Shown here piece after piece: positions 42,447 through 54,706 of a stretch of DNA of 64,000 bases. The stretch lies in the NCBI GenBank assembly GCA_018257865.1, contig JAEUBA010000035.1, forward strand, positions 62,001 to 126,000, read 5' to 3'. Each line of letters opens with the position of its first letter. Position 1 is the first letter of the stretch. The position numbers and the translations under genes are program-made. The DNA is from Stereocaulon alpinum. Its lineage: Eukaryota > Ascomycota > Lecanoromycetes > Lecanorales > Stereocaulaceae. A model generated the notes under the pieces. The model saw only the letters and a list, made by a program, of their open reading frames with translations. It was not told the DNA's origin and made no database searches.

Positions 42447-43024
42447 CTTACGGCACAATGAAGAAGAAGCTTGGATGGACCCGAGGTTCGAAGTTTTGTA
42501 GGAACGAAGGTGAATGTTTTGACGCGTTTATCGGTCGAAGCGCCTAAGACTTGACGTTACAAGCCGAAGGATTGGAACACTATCAGGCCTTGGAAAGCGC
42601 AGGGTGCAAATTTCTGAACTGATCTCGAGCTGCAGAATGGCTACTCACGTAGCAGAGTGCGGAAACGCACGAGCCGTATAGTGGTTTTGGATCTCAAGGT
42701 CCCCACGATGCGTGCTCGCCAATCAAGGCAAGTGTGTAATCGAAGAAGACTTTCAAGCCTCGAAGCATCTATGTCTAGCTGTATCTAGAGCACGAAGCAA
42801 TGAGTTCATTGCGAACCATAGTCAACGTACTGGCAAAGAAATTGGGTTAAAACCCGACCAAAGCCTCACTTACTGACTGCACGATCCCCCTTTTGATATC
42901 AACAGGGCTCCCAACCAGTAGCAAAACGCCTCCAGCACCATCGCTATGACTACCCTTTTGTGTACCCTTCTATAAATGCGTCTAGAGATTATATTTCCTC
43001 CCATCGTATCATGGCACGTGCGTA
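42447..43024. other. Intergenic, no supported gene
   Basis: Upstream of the type II membrane protein gene and 3' of the transporter gene. Nothing coding seen. Confidence 0.5.
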
Positions 43025-44806
43025 CTAGCTCGTATGATGCTCTTCATCTTCATCCTCGTCTTCATCGTCCTCGCTCCCGCCTTCTTCGTCCCAGTCCTCA
43101 GCTTCAAGGCCTTTCCCCCGTATACCGAAGCTCAAGATAAAGCCGACGACGGTGATACCGCCAAAGATACCGAATGCCAATGCCTCGCCCTTGGGTTCGA
43201 CGTGCGTTGAGAGAGAGAAAAGACCACCGGCTAGGAAGGGTCCTGCAGCTCGACCAGCGGCTGAGAGTGTTTGTGCAAGACCATTGAGCGTGCCGAGGAC
43301 GGAGTGGTTGGGGGCGGAGTTGGTGATCTAATGGCAGCAATTAGCTACTGTATCTCAATAGGACAAGGGACCCACCAGTAGAAGAAAGCTTGTCAAACAC
43401 CCTACAGCGGCCAAGGATTTGACTAAGAGGACGAAGCCCAGCTCCGCCCATAACCACCCTTTGCCACTCGATATGCCAACATACCCATTCTCATTATGTT
43501 TATAGCCAACCCAAGGCGTCAATACAAATGCAATGGCCATGCCAGCCAAGCAAACTCTGTAAGTGACTTTGTTGCCCATATTCTCCCTAAGTTTGCCGAA
43601 GATGCCAAGCTGGAAGACTATCGTCGCAGCGCCAGCGAAAGCAAGAGAGAATCCGATTTCCTCGGGCGATAGATTCCGTCCTCGGGGTGGAGCGGCTTGG
43701 GCAAATATGGGATAAAGTGAATTATAGGATATGTTGGAGAGCTGGAAGATCAAGTATGTGGACATCAGTAGCATGGTATCCCGGTTGAATACCTGCGAGT
43801 GGGTAAGATTCGTGGTATGATGTGGTAGCATTGTCGGTATTGAAGCCTGAGACGCAGTATCTGAGTCCGAATCATCCTCGTCATCATCCATAGCGGCGTC
43901 GCCATTCATGTGCCTAGATGGTTTGCGAGCTACTTCAGGGATCCTTAGATAGCTCGGCCGAGTCGAGCTCGCAAATTGCCAAACCCAGCTGAAAAGATTT
44001 CCGACCCTATTACCCAACGGTGGCAGGTCTCTTGCCTCTTCAAGGCTCTCTTCTAAGAATACCATTGCAACCACAAGGTCCACCACAAGCACCACTGCAG
44101 AAACAAGATTTGGCCTGAGGTATGGATAAGGATTCTCCTTTGTGAAATGGGCATTGCGAGCCACGAGCAAACCCCCAACAACTGGTCCCGTGATACCACC
44201 CAGACCATAGATAACCGGCAGATATATGAACGCTCTTGACTGATTGCTCTTATCCGTTATCTCCCCCAAACATGTAGAAACGACGCCTTGATTCCCATTC
44301 ACCAGTCCCATGAGTAACTGCACAATCACAGCCTGCCAAAGTGTCTTTACAAATCCAAATGCCACGAAACAAGCAGCGGTAAGCAGCGTTCCAGTCAGAA
44401 CAACAGGCTTTCGCCCAATTCTGTCAGACAACCAACCCCAGAAGAAATTAGTGGTAAATTGAGCTAAGGCGAAGGATGACGCGACAAGGCCAACGTAGAG
44501 GCCTACTTGTCCAATCTCAACGTCTGGAAATGTCGACACCATTTGTGGCAGGTATGGGCCAATAGAGTTGAGAGCGGTTTGTTCGGAGAGGGAGATGATA
44601 GCGAGGACGACAAGCTGTTTGACAGGAAGGGGCGATTGGTCATTATTGGAAGTGTGGGAGCCATGACGTGCGTGGTCTGTGCCGTTAGGAGAGGAAGAAG
44701 TGTCGGAGGGAGGTTGACCTTTGGATCTTGGAGGAGGCGTGGGGAAGGTCTGGTAGTGGACTGTCGAGGACTTGCGCCGGTCCATTGCGGCGGTGGGGCG
44801 AACCAT
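43025..44806 (-). CDS. MFS transporter (fungal ZIFL/multidrug-type)
   Basis: Two exons, 43376-44806 and 43025-43327, with a 48-bp intron (577 residues). Twelve-helix major facilitator: the helix 2-3 loop signature GWLSDRIGRKPVVL, helix 4 with QLLMGLVNGNQGVVSTCLGE, helix 5 with PVIYGLGGITGPVVGG (motif C of drug antiporters), a long acidic central loop (DDDEDDSDSD), and the second half from TYLIFQLSNISYNSLYPIF to SAPNHSVLGTLNGLAQ and GRAAGPFLAGGLFS. The C terminus is very acidic (EDDEDEDEDEE). This subgroup in fungi resembles plant zinc-induced facilitators and yeast drug:H+ antiporters; the substrate is unknown. The gene is divergent from the Mpv17-family gene with only 299 bp between start codons, suggesting a shared promoter. 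Confidence 0.88.
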
Positions 44807-45105
44807 TGTGCGGCGAGAAGGTACGGGTGAAGCTCATTAGCAACAATGTTGTAGATCGCTTACAGTGGGAGAAGTCAGCGACGAGGCATGTTATCTGATT
44901 GTGCTACAGGCTTGTGAATCAGTTCTTCTGTGCCTTGGCGATAAGATGCACGCTTACTCGAATAGGATTATCAGATCACGCTAAGCATTGCTTGCAGGCA
45001 TCTTCAAGCGCGTCGTGCATTCTCATCCTTCGATATTCGTATGACGATGAACATCCATTCCTTCTTCCTCTCCACCTCTTCTCTAATCCTAAGCTTCAGA
45101 CCACC

Positions 45106-45699
45106 ATGAACTCGCCGATGCTGATCGCAACCCTACAATCCACCTTCCTAACCCTTTGCTCCCTCCTCATCGCCCGCTTCCTCACGAATGCCGATCCACC
45201 TCCCAACATTCCCGCGCTCCTTGTTTTCACCCTACTATCCACTCCTCCCAATGTTCTCTGGCAGCAATGGATGGAGTCTAAATTCCCTGGCTACAAAGTC
45301 CAGAAGGTTAAGGTGGACGACGGTGGGAAGGGTGTAGAGGTGGAGGAGAGGTTAAATGTTAGGAACACTTTAGTGAAGATTGGGCTTGATCAGACTGTGG
45401 GCGCGGTAGTGAATGTGGTAGTATACATTGGAGGAACGCGGCTGTTGAGGGGAGTCCCAGTGGAATTGTGTTTGGATGCTATCAAGCAGGTATTTTTTGA
45501 TGCGAGAATCATACTTCTCTGGATAATGCTGACGAAAGTACTTAAGCAAACGTGGCCTATAATGAAGGCTGGATACAAATTGTGGCCCGCTGTTAACCTG
45601 ATACAGCACGTATTGATTCCTGTTGAGAAGAAGGTTGTGGTTGGAAGCTTAGTTGGGCTGGGCTGGGGAGTGTATCTGGCACTGTTTGCTGCCCAATAA
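45106..45699 (+). CDS. Mpv17/PMP22 family membrane protein
   Basis: A 197-residue intronless protein with four hydrophobic segments. The C-terminal signature is present: YKLWPAVNLIQHVLIPVEKKVVVGSLVGLGWGVYLAL, cited here by its ends WPAVNLIQ and GLGWGVYLAL, matching the family pattern WPxxNxxxxxxVPxxxR...WxxYLS apart from K for R. The family sits in peroxisomal or inner mitochondrial membranes (Mpv17, Sym1, PMP22) and is linked to small-solute permeability. The first half (PNVLWQQWMESKFPG, VGAVVNVVVYIGGTRL) also fits. ATG 45106 follows CACC, a good context; an upstream in-frame extension has no matching sequence. Fungal members of about 200 residues are usual. Confidence 0.8.
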   Translation: MNSPMLIATLQSTFLTLCSLLIARFLTNADPPPNIPALLVFTLLSTPPNVLWQQWMESKFPGYKVQKVKVDDGGKGVEVEERLNVRNTLVKIGLDQTVGAVVNVVVYIGGTRLLRGVPVELCLDAIKQVFFDARIILLWIMLTKVLKQTWPIMKAGYKLWPAVNLIQHVLIPVEKKVVVGSLVGLGWGVYLALFAAQ

Positions 45700-46086
45700 C
45701 AGCTGATTACATGAGTGACAAAACCCAGGTGCTATATTGGTAGACTTAAACGCAAAGGAGAAGGTGAGCACCTACATCTGAGTTGGTTCCCTTGTGCTCC
45801 TCCAGCGACGTCGTTCGCTTGCAGAATAGGTGCTCAACCCCTTCGAACTTGATCGATACATGAATCGTGACTCGTGCAACCGGACTACAGTGGGGGGCCA
45901 TTCTTCCGTTTTCGTAATTGCAGTGTTGAATCGAGAGTGAGGTTGGCGGCTGTGTCGCGCCTGCATATATCCACAAGGGATGTCAATCGGCAACCACAAG
46001 CCTGCCTTCCAATTTTTCAGGGATAAACCCGGGTACCGCCATTGATCTTTGTCCTATGATTCTAAGGGGAGTATCATCGTACAATC
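45700..46086. other. Short intergenic region
   Basis: Between two co-oriented genes; holds the promoter of the downstream membrane-protein gene. No coding sequence. Confidence 0.5.
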
Positions 46087-48328
46087 ATGTCGCAGCCACC
46101 GCCAATACGAGTTCGACCCAACCTGCATCTCGGCCTGACACAGCTGACCGGTTCTCCTCGCCATCCAAATCAAAGCACACCTCCAGCGAGTCCATTCACC
46201 AACCCATATCCCACTCCTGCTGACACCCCCTTCGCCAAAACCGCGTACTATCCTTTCTTGTCTGCAGGTCTAAAAGCCCCAAATTTATATGGAGGTCCAG
46301 GATCCCACATGGCTCGAAACAGAGTCAGACCCTGGTATGGCAAGTACAATTGGTTCCGAATCAAACACATATTTGCCAGCAAACCAGTACTACTCTTTCT
46401 CATGGCAATTGCATTGACGTTGTGGTGGTTCAATGGGGGGAGTGAAGAGCTGGATGTCGTCAAAATTGGTGCAGCTGGCCTGGGGAAGGAGCTTTTGAAC
46501 GAAAGAAGGATGCGAGACTACCAATTCTACCCTGCTACAAATCCCAAGATCAATGTCTGTCTGTGGGGCTTTACTGCCAGTCCCCTTACTGATGTCGCCT
46601 AGTACATCGGGCGCTGGACGTCCACGCCGAACCGCCTACGAAAGGACGGAACCTTCCCTGGTACACTGCATACGTCCTACACTATGTGAGCTTACGGCTT
46701 ACCAATTCACAGGGGCTTACTTCGACATCACCATCAATAACACGACCTCGCTACTACTTGCGCTCCACAATGCTCCAGTACCAGAAAATTTAGCAAACAC
46801 CTCTTCTGAATTGGTAACCTCCATCGCACTGAGTGATCATAGAAATTTCCACTTTCATCCAATCTCGTCAAATGAAAGGCCGGCTCCGCCTGTTTCCTTA
46901 CTCGCCCAAGTCGATGATGCAGAATACATTCTACTACCAAACTCATCATCCCTAGTGTCGGTACGTTCCAATGACCTGGATAAGGACAAAGAACATCATG
47001 TCCGCATTGTCGCACCCATGACCGATGACCATGGGCGAGGTGTAGTTGAATTGGATGGGCTCTGGTTAAGCAAGGGCGGAAAGCTCGTCAAAGTCACTGG
47101 CTCGATGCTGAGCGAGGATTACCTTGATGAAGATCTGCTCAAGGCCGAGAACGACCATGTGGGAGAGAGGCATAGAACTGGGCTCAACGAAATCAGGCAA
47201 ACCGCTAGCAGCAAGAGTGACCGACAGACGCCGAATGAAGAGCAGGAAGAGCTACGGTCGGCCAGCCAGGATCGAAAGAAGGTACTCGAGGTCGTTACTG
47301 ATTCGCCAGGGTCCATCTCAGGAAAGCGAAGGGGAAGGCGCGCTGGAGGAGCCGATGGCTTGCTGGCGGGTGTCATGGGCTGGGACTACCTGCTAGGGGA
47401 GATGTTCCGAGCTGATCATGTTAGCATCGGTGTCGAAGGCATGTGTCTTACACCAGACTGCATAGGTGGCATTGGCGAACCAGCTGGCATGGGCGACGTC
47501 TTCTTCCGCAGGTACACTTTTTGTCGCCTTGGTTGAAGGCTAGCGCTAACAAAAATGCAGTGGCCCAGTCGGCACGCCGTACTACGAGCACCCATGGATG
47601 TTCAGCTCCTATATCCCCGATGTCTTGGTGATTGGCCACTCAGGTCGAATGCTACCAACAGCCCTGCGCTAATCTATTTCTAGGTCCTCAATATTGGAAG
47701 CTCAGACGATACCTCCTTTCACGCCTATGAATCAGAGTACAACAAGACGCTCTGGGACCTCTCCGAAAGATTCGAGACGACATACGTGTCCCTTGTTAAA
47801 GCCATTCGAAACTTGGCGTACCCTAAACATCCTAGCATTGTTCAAAGCGAAAGAGCAGGCAACCCAGGCATCGTCCCCAGCACCTCTCCAGCATCAATAC
47901 CCATCTTCGTCATGAGACCTTTAAGAGGCGAGCTCGAACAAGCTACGCAAGACGCAGTCGCCAAGCTCCGAGCAGATGGAGACAAAGCAGTCTTCTGGCT
48001 CGACACATCCGGCTGGCTCGACCCAGACGTTGACGATCCGCAAATTGCAGACTTCTCCCTCGACGAGACAGTCACACCAGCGAAGTGGCGATTGACAGAG
48101 CAAGGTAATCAGCGTGTCGCTATCTTTCTGCATACGCATGTTTGTCGATACTTGGCTGGAGCAGAGGACAAGTGCGCTTTTCTCCCGCATGAAGTCTATC
48201 AGGGCAAAGGCTTGGATCAGGAGGAGGCGAGGTTCGATAAGTATATCGAGGACGAGAAGGAGAGGAAGTTGAGGAAGCTGTTTTGGGAGGATGAGGGCGC
48301 GGAGCTGGAGGAAGAGCTTGTGGATTGA
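46087..48328 (+). CDS. Type II membrane protein with possible CE2/SGNH-like esterase fold
   Basis: Five exons: 46087-46554, 46603-46660, 46713-47511, 47561-47627 and 47684-48328 (678 residues, all in phase). The cytosolic N terminus is Pro/Thr-rich; one signal-anchor helix (VLLFLMAIALTLWWF) follows. The luminal part begins YIGRWTSTPNRLRKDGTFPG and a beta-rich segment with YILLPNSSSLVSV and KEHHVRIVAPMTDDHGRG, which resembles the N-terminal jelly-roll of family-2 carbohydrate esterases. After an acidic linker come MGWDYLLGEMFRADHVSIG, PWMFSSYIPDVLVLNIGSSDD, EYNKTLWDLSERFETTYV and KAVFWLDTSGWLD, which could be SGNH-hydrolase blocks (NIGSSDD as the Asn-containing strand). I recall this protein as conserved in Pezizomycotina. 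A glycan O-deacetylase role in the Golgi is inference; the catalytic Ser and His are not pinned down. Confidence 0.78.
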
Positions 48329-48587
48329 TTTCGGAGATGGGCTAGACGTGCTGGTGGTTGAGATGTTGCGGAACCCATCGACCTGTGCATGCAGCTCTTT
48401 TAGATGAGGCGCTATTATATCAGTGTTTAACCAAAGAATCTCTTAAGAGTGCCCGTTACTCACAACGCAGCGTAAGCAGAAGTAAAGCTCAAAGCAGCTG
48501 GTCCAACATTACAAAATGTACAGACCCAACCGAGGCAATTACACGGCTCTATGCATAGTAACATATCATGATTACTAATATGCCATC

Positions 48588-50686
48588 TTACAACCTAGCC
48601 CTCCCACCCACCAACCCCTCCCAATCTTTCTCCTCAAACCTCACATACCGATCCCCCTTCGGCGGTATCCAGTACACCTCATCCCACTCCCCACCCACGA
48701 CCTTTGACCCCTTCAACCCGGGATCAACACCCTCAGCCCTCAAGCGAACCTTATCCTGCTTATTATTATGACTAGCCGCGCTCCCCAACCCACTCCCCAA
48801 CACCCTCACAAAGACCGGAACCGCATATCGCGGTAACTTCTTATATGCAAACGCCGCTAGCCCTTGCCAATCGACATCTTTCCTTGCGCCTTCATTGATA
48901 GTAAGCGCTGCGCAGCCTGCGCGACCTTCGTGGCCGGGGACAGAAACGCCGTAGACATTGGCTTCGTGGATGCCGGGGAAGTGGCCTAGGGTATCTGCTA
49001 CTTCGGCTGTGGATACGTTTTCGCTCTTCCAGCGATACGTGTCGCCAAGACGGTCCATGAAGAACCAGCGGCCATCGTCTGTGCGGCGGAGGGCGTCGCC
49101 TGTTCTATAGAAGATGTCGCCTTTTTGGAAGACGTTGTAAATGAATTTCTTTTTCGTGGCTTCGGGGTTGTTGTAGTATCCTGGAAAGGCTTGCTCGTTG
49201 GGGAGTTTGACGATGATTTCGCCGCCTTCGTTGTAGGAGTTGCGTTTTGCCCAGCCGGTCTTTGGGTCGCGGACGATTTCATTGGTTTCGTAGTCTATTT
49301 GGACGGGGACGAAGGTGTTACGCATGAACCAGCGGAGGAGGGCGCCGTGGTGACCTACGCATTCGGCGGAGTAGTCGCCGCGGTTCCAGATGAAGAGGGA
49401 GAGCATCCCTTCTGAGCTGTTGAAGAATTCGGCTACTTCGGGCACGGCGAAGCGTTCTCGAAAGCGCCGCCAGACGTCGGGCCGGAGTCCGTTGCCGTAC
49501 ATGACTCGCACTTTGTGCTGTTTGTCGAGCGGGCTTGGAGGCGCTGCTAGGAGGTATCGAGCTGTCTCGCCTACATAGACGAAAAATGTGGATTCGCTGT
49601 CGCGGACGTCTTTCCAGAAATTGCGGACTGAGAAACCTTTGCCGATAGCGACACTGACGCCGGACATTATGGCGGAAATGGAGTGCACGCCGCCGGTGCC
49701 GTGGTACATTGGCATGCAGATGTACCATCTGTCACCGCCTGGCCCGCGCTTTTGGCCGAGCATGTTGGAGCGGCGGGCGCCAAGCATGTGCATGCGAGAG
49801 GTGGGGAAGTTGGCGGCCTTGGGGAGGCCAGTTGTGCCGCTGGAAGGGAGGATTGAGTGTCAGCGTGGTTGTGGATGGGTCGGGGAGGGTAAGAGAAGGG
49901 GTCGCTTACCTGGTATAGATGATCATTGCAGGAAAATGACCCTTTACACCATCTCGATAACTGTCATCTGGCCGTTGTGCTGGTTTCGAAGCGATTGCTG
50001 TCTTGAGTGGATGATCGAGGACGATGGCTTGCATACCGAGCTCAGACTCTATTATTCCTCTCTGCTCTTCTATCCTGACATGGACCTTTTCTTCTTCATC
50101 CACTAACATGATCTTTGCGCCAGAAACTTTGAGACAATGCGTCAGGGCGTCACCCGCCAGATTGAAGTTGATCAATGCAGGTGCACATCCAATTGCCCAC
50201 AGTCCCAACCAAGCAAAGATGAACTCCGGCGAATTCTGTAAGTAGAATGCGACCAAGTCTCCTGGCCTGATCCCCAGATCAAGGAAGTATGCGGCATATT
50301 GGCACGCCCTTGTATGCACCTCTTTCCATGTATAAATTTCCTCCCGAGACCAGATAGCGAGGGCATCAGGGTGATTGTTGACGGCTTCTTCATGGAAGTA
50401 GAAGCAGGACGCGCGGTCCTTCTGTGCTACATGAAGGTATTTGTTTCAGTATATTGAGCGACGTAAAGCGGCGATAATGGGAGTTGTACCAGCTTTTTCG
50501 AAATCTTTCTGGATTTTTCTGAGGGCGTAGAGGGTTGTGATGTCTTTCCAGATATGGAATTTGGCTTCTGTGTACGCTGCTGCGGTGGCCGTCCCTGCAG
50601 CTATTGCGGCTGTTGTAGCTAGATGGCAGTAATACTTCAGTCTAAGGTATTGTGTAGAGAGGGGGGCTAGGCCTACCTAATGCCAT
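48588..50686 (-). CDS. FATP-type very long-chain acyl-CoA synthetase / fatty acid transporter
   Basis: Four exons: 50677-50686, 50490-50618, 49910-50426 and 48588-49839 (635 residues, all in phase). ANL-superfamily AMP-binding enzyme like yeast Fat1: a short N-terminal hydrophobic segment (Ala-rich, ATTAAIAAGTATAAAY), then WSREEIYTWKEVHTRACQYA, the ATP-binding loop IIYTSGTTGLPKAA (split by intron 3 within the Ser codon), CMPMYHGTGG, VRVMYGNGLRPDVW, EFFNSSEG, and the FATP/VLACS motif FYRTGDALRRTDDGRWFFMDRLGDTYRWKSENVS, given by its ends YRTGDALRR and DRLGDTYRWKSENVS. It activates long and very long chain fatty acids at the ER, lipid droplet or peroxisome membrane. The 10-bp first exon (ATG GCA TTA G) is supported by frame and splice signals only. 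It is convergent with the preceding gene (259 bp). Confidence 0.9.
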
Positions 50687-53600
50687 ACCTGTTTCACCTC
50701 ATCAGTGTTCTCGACGTGGTAATTCACTGGATGGTGGCAATGTTTGGGCACAACCAAAACCTCGTCTTCATGACAGGTTCATGTGTGTGGGATCTCCGAG
50801 TAGCTCCAGTTGTCTGATGATGACGCTGAACAGGGTAGCTGTACATACGCGGCGCCATGCGCATCTTTGCCATTCTCAGGCACCCCGCTACTGTGCATTG
50901 ATTCTTCCGAAATACCTCGGCGACTTTCTAAGCGCGCTGCCGCGAAACGTTGCCATTCTTCTTCGACTTCCTATGTCCTCGTGACATCTGCCGTTAGCAA
51001 GGCGTATTAGATATTGGTGAAAGGGTGCGAATCAAACGTATTCATATGCTCTTTCGGTACGTGCACGAAAGGAGTGCAGAAATAGAAACGTTCACCACTC
51101 ACAAAGCCGCTTGTAAGGCTGAAGCCCCAGGACCCTTAGGGACGGGCGCCGAAGCCGGTAAATTAATTCACCGAGCTAGCCCCCAGAACTTGACCTCCTC
51201 GCTCTTGAAATGCATACTCTAGGGCGCTTTCCGGGTGTCCATGGGCGTCCGCCCTATGAATGGCCCTTCGAGGAGGTTGGCTGGTGGAATGGTGAACCCC
51301 TTTAATTTCTTTATGCAATATGCCCTTCTAATCATCCATCTCGAAGCATTATTTACATTCATTCTTGATGTCCACTCCCTTTACACGTCCATCTGCTACA
51401 GTTGTACTTACCATTACTCTCCCAGCATCAACTTTCTTGTCACACTTTCATGTCAAATAACTAGCTTCGATCGGGGGACCATAGCCACACCGAGAACTCC
51501 TTGTCTGAGTAGACGCAGTTCAGGAGTCACAGCCTTGCTAAGCATATGGGAACAACTTGAGCCTGGCGAAGCTAAGGTAGATACGGATCTTGTCCTGGGC
51601 TTAACCACACTGCGAGCATGTCGCGAAAGTCTAAATAACCAAAGGGTAGTAATACTAGGCTTCGTCTCAACCTCATCAGCCTCCGTGCTAACATGGCACT
51701 GTCATGACGGCCCTCGAAAAGAACCCCTAGTGTGTGTACAGGTGGGCGAAAGCTCACAACCGCCCGACGGACTGCCTGTTCTCTAGTAATTCTATAAGGT
51801 TGTCGAATTGCACAAGCATAAAAACATCTCGCCGGCACTATTCTCCACGCCTCCCAATAGTCACACTGTTCTTCTCAATTGCTTTTCGACACGTTTACCA
51901 ATCTTCGCCTCCACCCTCTTACTCGTCGTTCATTTCCCTCAACGCTGCGCTCAGAATTCTACCTACGGGATTCCACCACGCGACGACACAGTGGTAGCAG
52001 GCACATCATGCGGGCAATCCGTAGGTAATGGCGATATCGGAATGGTCACCTGCGATATCAAGGAGGACGCAGTAACATATGATACATGATCGCGTTGTGT
52101 TCATCTAGCGACTGACACCCTTCCAATTGAGATGCGGCCCCAATGACGCTTCCGAGATGTTGTCATGGAACATTTATGCGCATAATGCTTATGCATGTCC
52201 CACCAGTAGTGGCTCAGTGTGCATTGGGAGTCATGGGCTATGCGGTCATTTCGACCGGTCCGCCACTGTTGATCCGATTATTGCGCAATACCAAAGTTGA
52301 AACAATTCTGCTTAGCTCTTTAGTCTTCAGAAACGAAGTTCGTGCACGAGTTGGCAGATCTCAGGCGGCAATGAAGCATAAATTAGAATCCGCACTCGAA
52401 GGTACATAAGACCTCCTGTAACGCTGCCAAGTAAAAGGTTCAAGCCCTTTCAAAGGCTCAACTCATGCTCACGGAGTGGTCAAGGAAGCATTCGTAAAAC
52501 TCGCATATTGTGACTTGGACGATTAAAGGTAGCCCCATCTCGCATTCAAAGTATAGTGCGCAATGGTCTCTTGCCCAGTAAGTGGAGCAGTCGGTCACTC
52601 AAACGCGGCGCTTGCGTACCCAAAAGTCGGCTCTATAGGAAGCACCTGTATATGACTTTGGTAATGTCGTTCGGACTGCCAGCGCCTTTAGGGCAGGAAC
52701 TGCATATAGTATGAGTCAGCCTAAGTATCGGTGAGTGTAGGCTTATCTCGGATGAATGCTTTAAAGTGCCCTCAGTGATCTTGGTGTAACAATATGTAAT
52801 CATCCCCCGAAGGGAACTCATTTACTATCTAGTGCATTGTATTTTGTAATCATTGGGTATAATGGAAGTGTGCAAGGCAAGGACGAAATAACTGACCTTC
52901 TTTGGTACGAGTTTCGGCCACGACTTCTAGTGTCCATTGTGCAAGCATAAGGTGGCATCTCAGACATCGTCGTAGGTCATGTACCTCTCAAGGCTCCTGC
53001 GATCGGCAACTTCCGAAGTCAGCAACATTTGAAGCTAAGGCGAAGACGTGTCACAGAACGGATTCGAAAGTGAACGAGATCAGAATATGTAAGATTGAAT
53101 GTCATGCAGCTTCGCCGTATCGATCCTCCGGCGAGAGGGTCACGAGCATAAGCGTCAATCGCAAATTATAGCATCATAGAAAGCGTGTAAAAGATGGTCT
53201 TGTATAGAGAGCGGAGCTAACCTCATCCACTTGTAATATGTCATCTCATCGTCCCTTACTAGCATGAACCCACTGTCACCTTTCCGTCACTTCGATTTGC
53301 TCGATGCCAGGACCAATCTTGAACTCAGAAACCAATCGGGCCCGTCCGGCGCAGCCAACACTGTTTCCTCGCCATCTCTCTTCTCCAAGGATCATGCTCG
53401 TAGAGGCTTCTCATGCCAACAATAGCCTTGTAGATGTTTTAAGAGCCCGCCTCAATTTGCTATCGGTCAGATGGTGCTATGAGATGCGAGCCATATTGCA
53501 GTATCTGGGGAGAGACTGGTCTCAAACACCATAGTGCTGTTTCGCCATGTGGTGGCTCCGCGTCCGCGTTTGCTATTCAGAGGTGCTGTTTGATCGATTC

Positions 53601-54078
53601 CTAAGCTTCTGCGGGTCTAAATCTTGTCATGCCTTACGGTAGCTGCATAAGGTAAGGTTCACGAGTGGGGATCAAATATACTGCGGCTGCATTGAACCCA
53701 CAGTGCCCAGTGGGAGGACGTACCCCATCTTCGAAGGCTATGGTACTCTCGCAGACCACGGCAGATTGTCGCGAGCTCCCATGTAGAGCTGTATTACTGT
53801 ATGAGAAAGTCTGTGGACCTTCAGGAAGCTCGACAAAGAAGTGGTCTTGGGCTCAAAAGTTTTGAAGTGCTGGATGTGAAACGTTGAAGGTCTGCTAGAT
53901 TAGCGCCATTTTAGCCGAAGTATTACCGTCGCTTAGCTTGCGCACCAGTTTTCGGTAGAAGCGCCCTCTGTAGACAATCTTTCTGCCAATAGACAAACCC
54001 GTAAGTAGACCTTGGTCAAGCTTGCGTATAACCCGTGGTGAATATGCTGACTCTCATTACACCAGACTCAGCGTCGAG
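50687..54078. other. Gene-poor region of 3.4 kb
   Basis: No gene supported. The longest frame (51235-51786, plus, 183 codons) has no motif, odd composition and no conserved-looking segments. I looked for reverse transcriptase, transposase (DDE/DDD) and helicase motifs on both strands and saw none. The last 200 bp may contain a 5'-UTR intron of the eL14 gene (GTAAGTAGACC at about 54000, acceptor TTACACCAG at 54065). Confidence 0.45.
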
Positions 54079-54706
54079 ATGGTAGAAATCGAGATCAAGG
54101 CCTCGCAATGGAGGCTCGTCGAAGTTGGCCGTGTTGTACTCTTCACCCACGGCCCATTCACCGGCAGATTAGCAACTATAGTTGAGATAATTGATCACAA
54201 GCGCGTACGTCATTGGAATCAAAGACTGGCTATATTGCGTGTGGGCTAACGTTCAGCACAGGCGTTAGTCGATGGACCCTCCAAAAAGGAACATGCATCT
54301 GTCCCCCGCCAATCTGTCTCCCTTAACAATCTCATCATCACTCCTCTCGTCATCCCAAAACTGCCGCGTCAAGCTGGAAGAGGGGCAGTGGCAAGAGCAT
54401 GGGAGAAGGAGGAGGTGGAGTCAAAATGGGATGAGAGTGCTTGGGCGAAGCGACGGGAACAGAGGGAGAAGAGACGCAACCTCTCTGATTTCGATCGATT
54501 CAAGGTTTTGAGGTTGAAGAAGCAGGTATGTGCCAACAATGCTCGTGTTTCGATCTTGGGGTCAGGCACAGAACCACCTCATAGAAACAACTCTTACACC
54601 CTGTATAATGGTGGTGGGACCTAGGCTAAACTGACTTTTCACATAGGCACGTTTTGAGATCCGCAAGGCACATGCAAAGGTCAAAGCAACAGCGAAATCG
54701 TCATGA
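54079..54706 (+). CDS. rpl14: 60S ribosomal protein eL14
   Basis: Three exons: 54079-54204, 54262-54525 and 54647-54706 (149 residues, in phase). Large-subunit ribosomal protein eL14: the N-terminal KOW-type barrel ASQWRLVEVGRVVLF...GRLATIVEIIDHKR, then ALVDGPS and VPRQSVSLNNL, the helical part KWDESAWAKRREQREKRRNL and SDFDRFKVLRLKKQ, and a basic Ala/Lys tail ending KVKATAKSS. Length and order match yeast and Aspergillus proteins. An upstream acceptor (TTACACCAG) 10 bp before the ATG suggests a leader intron, common for fungal ribosomal protein genes. Confidence 0.95.

Noticed and set aside
49588..50106. 172-codon open frame on the plus strand
   Set aside because: Antisense to the acyl-CoA synthetase gene and crosses one of its introns.
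51235..51786. 183-codon open frame in the gene-poor region
   Set aside because: No motif, no domain-like segments, unusual composition, and an overlapping frame of similar quality on the other strand.
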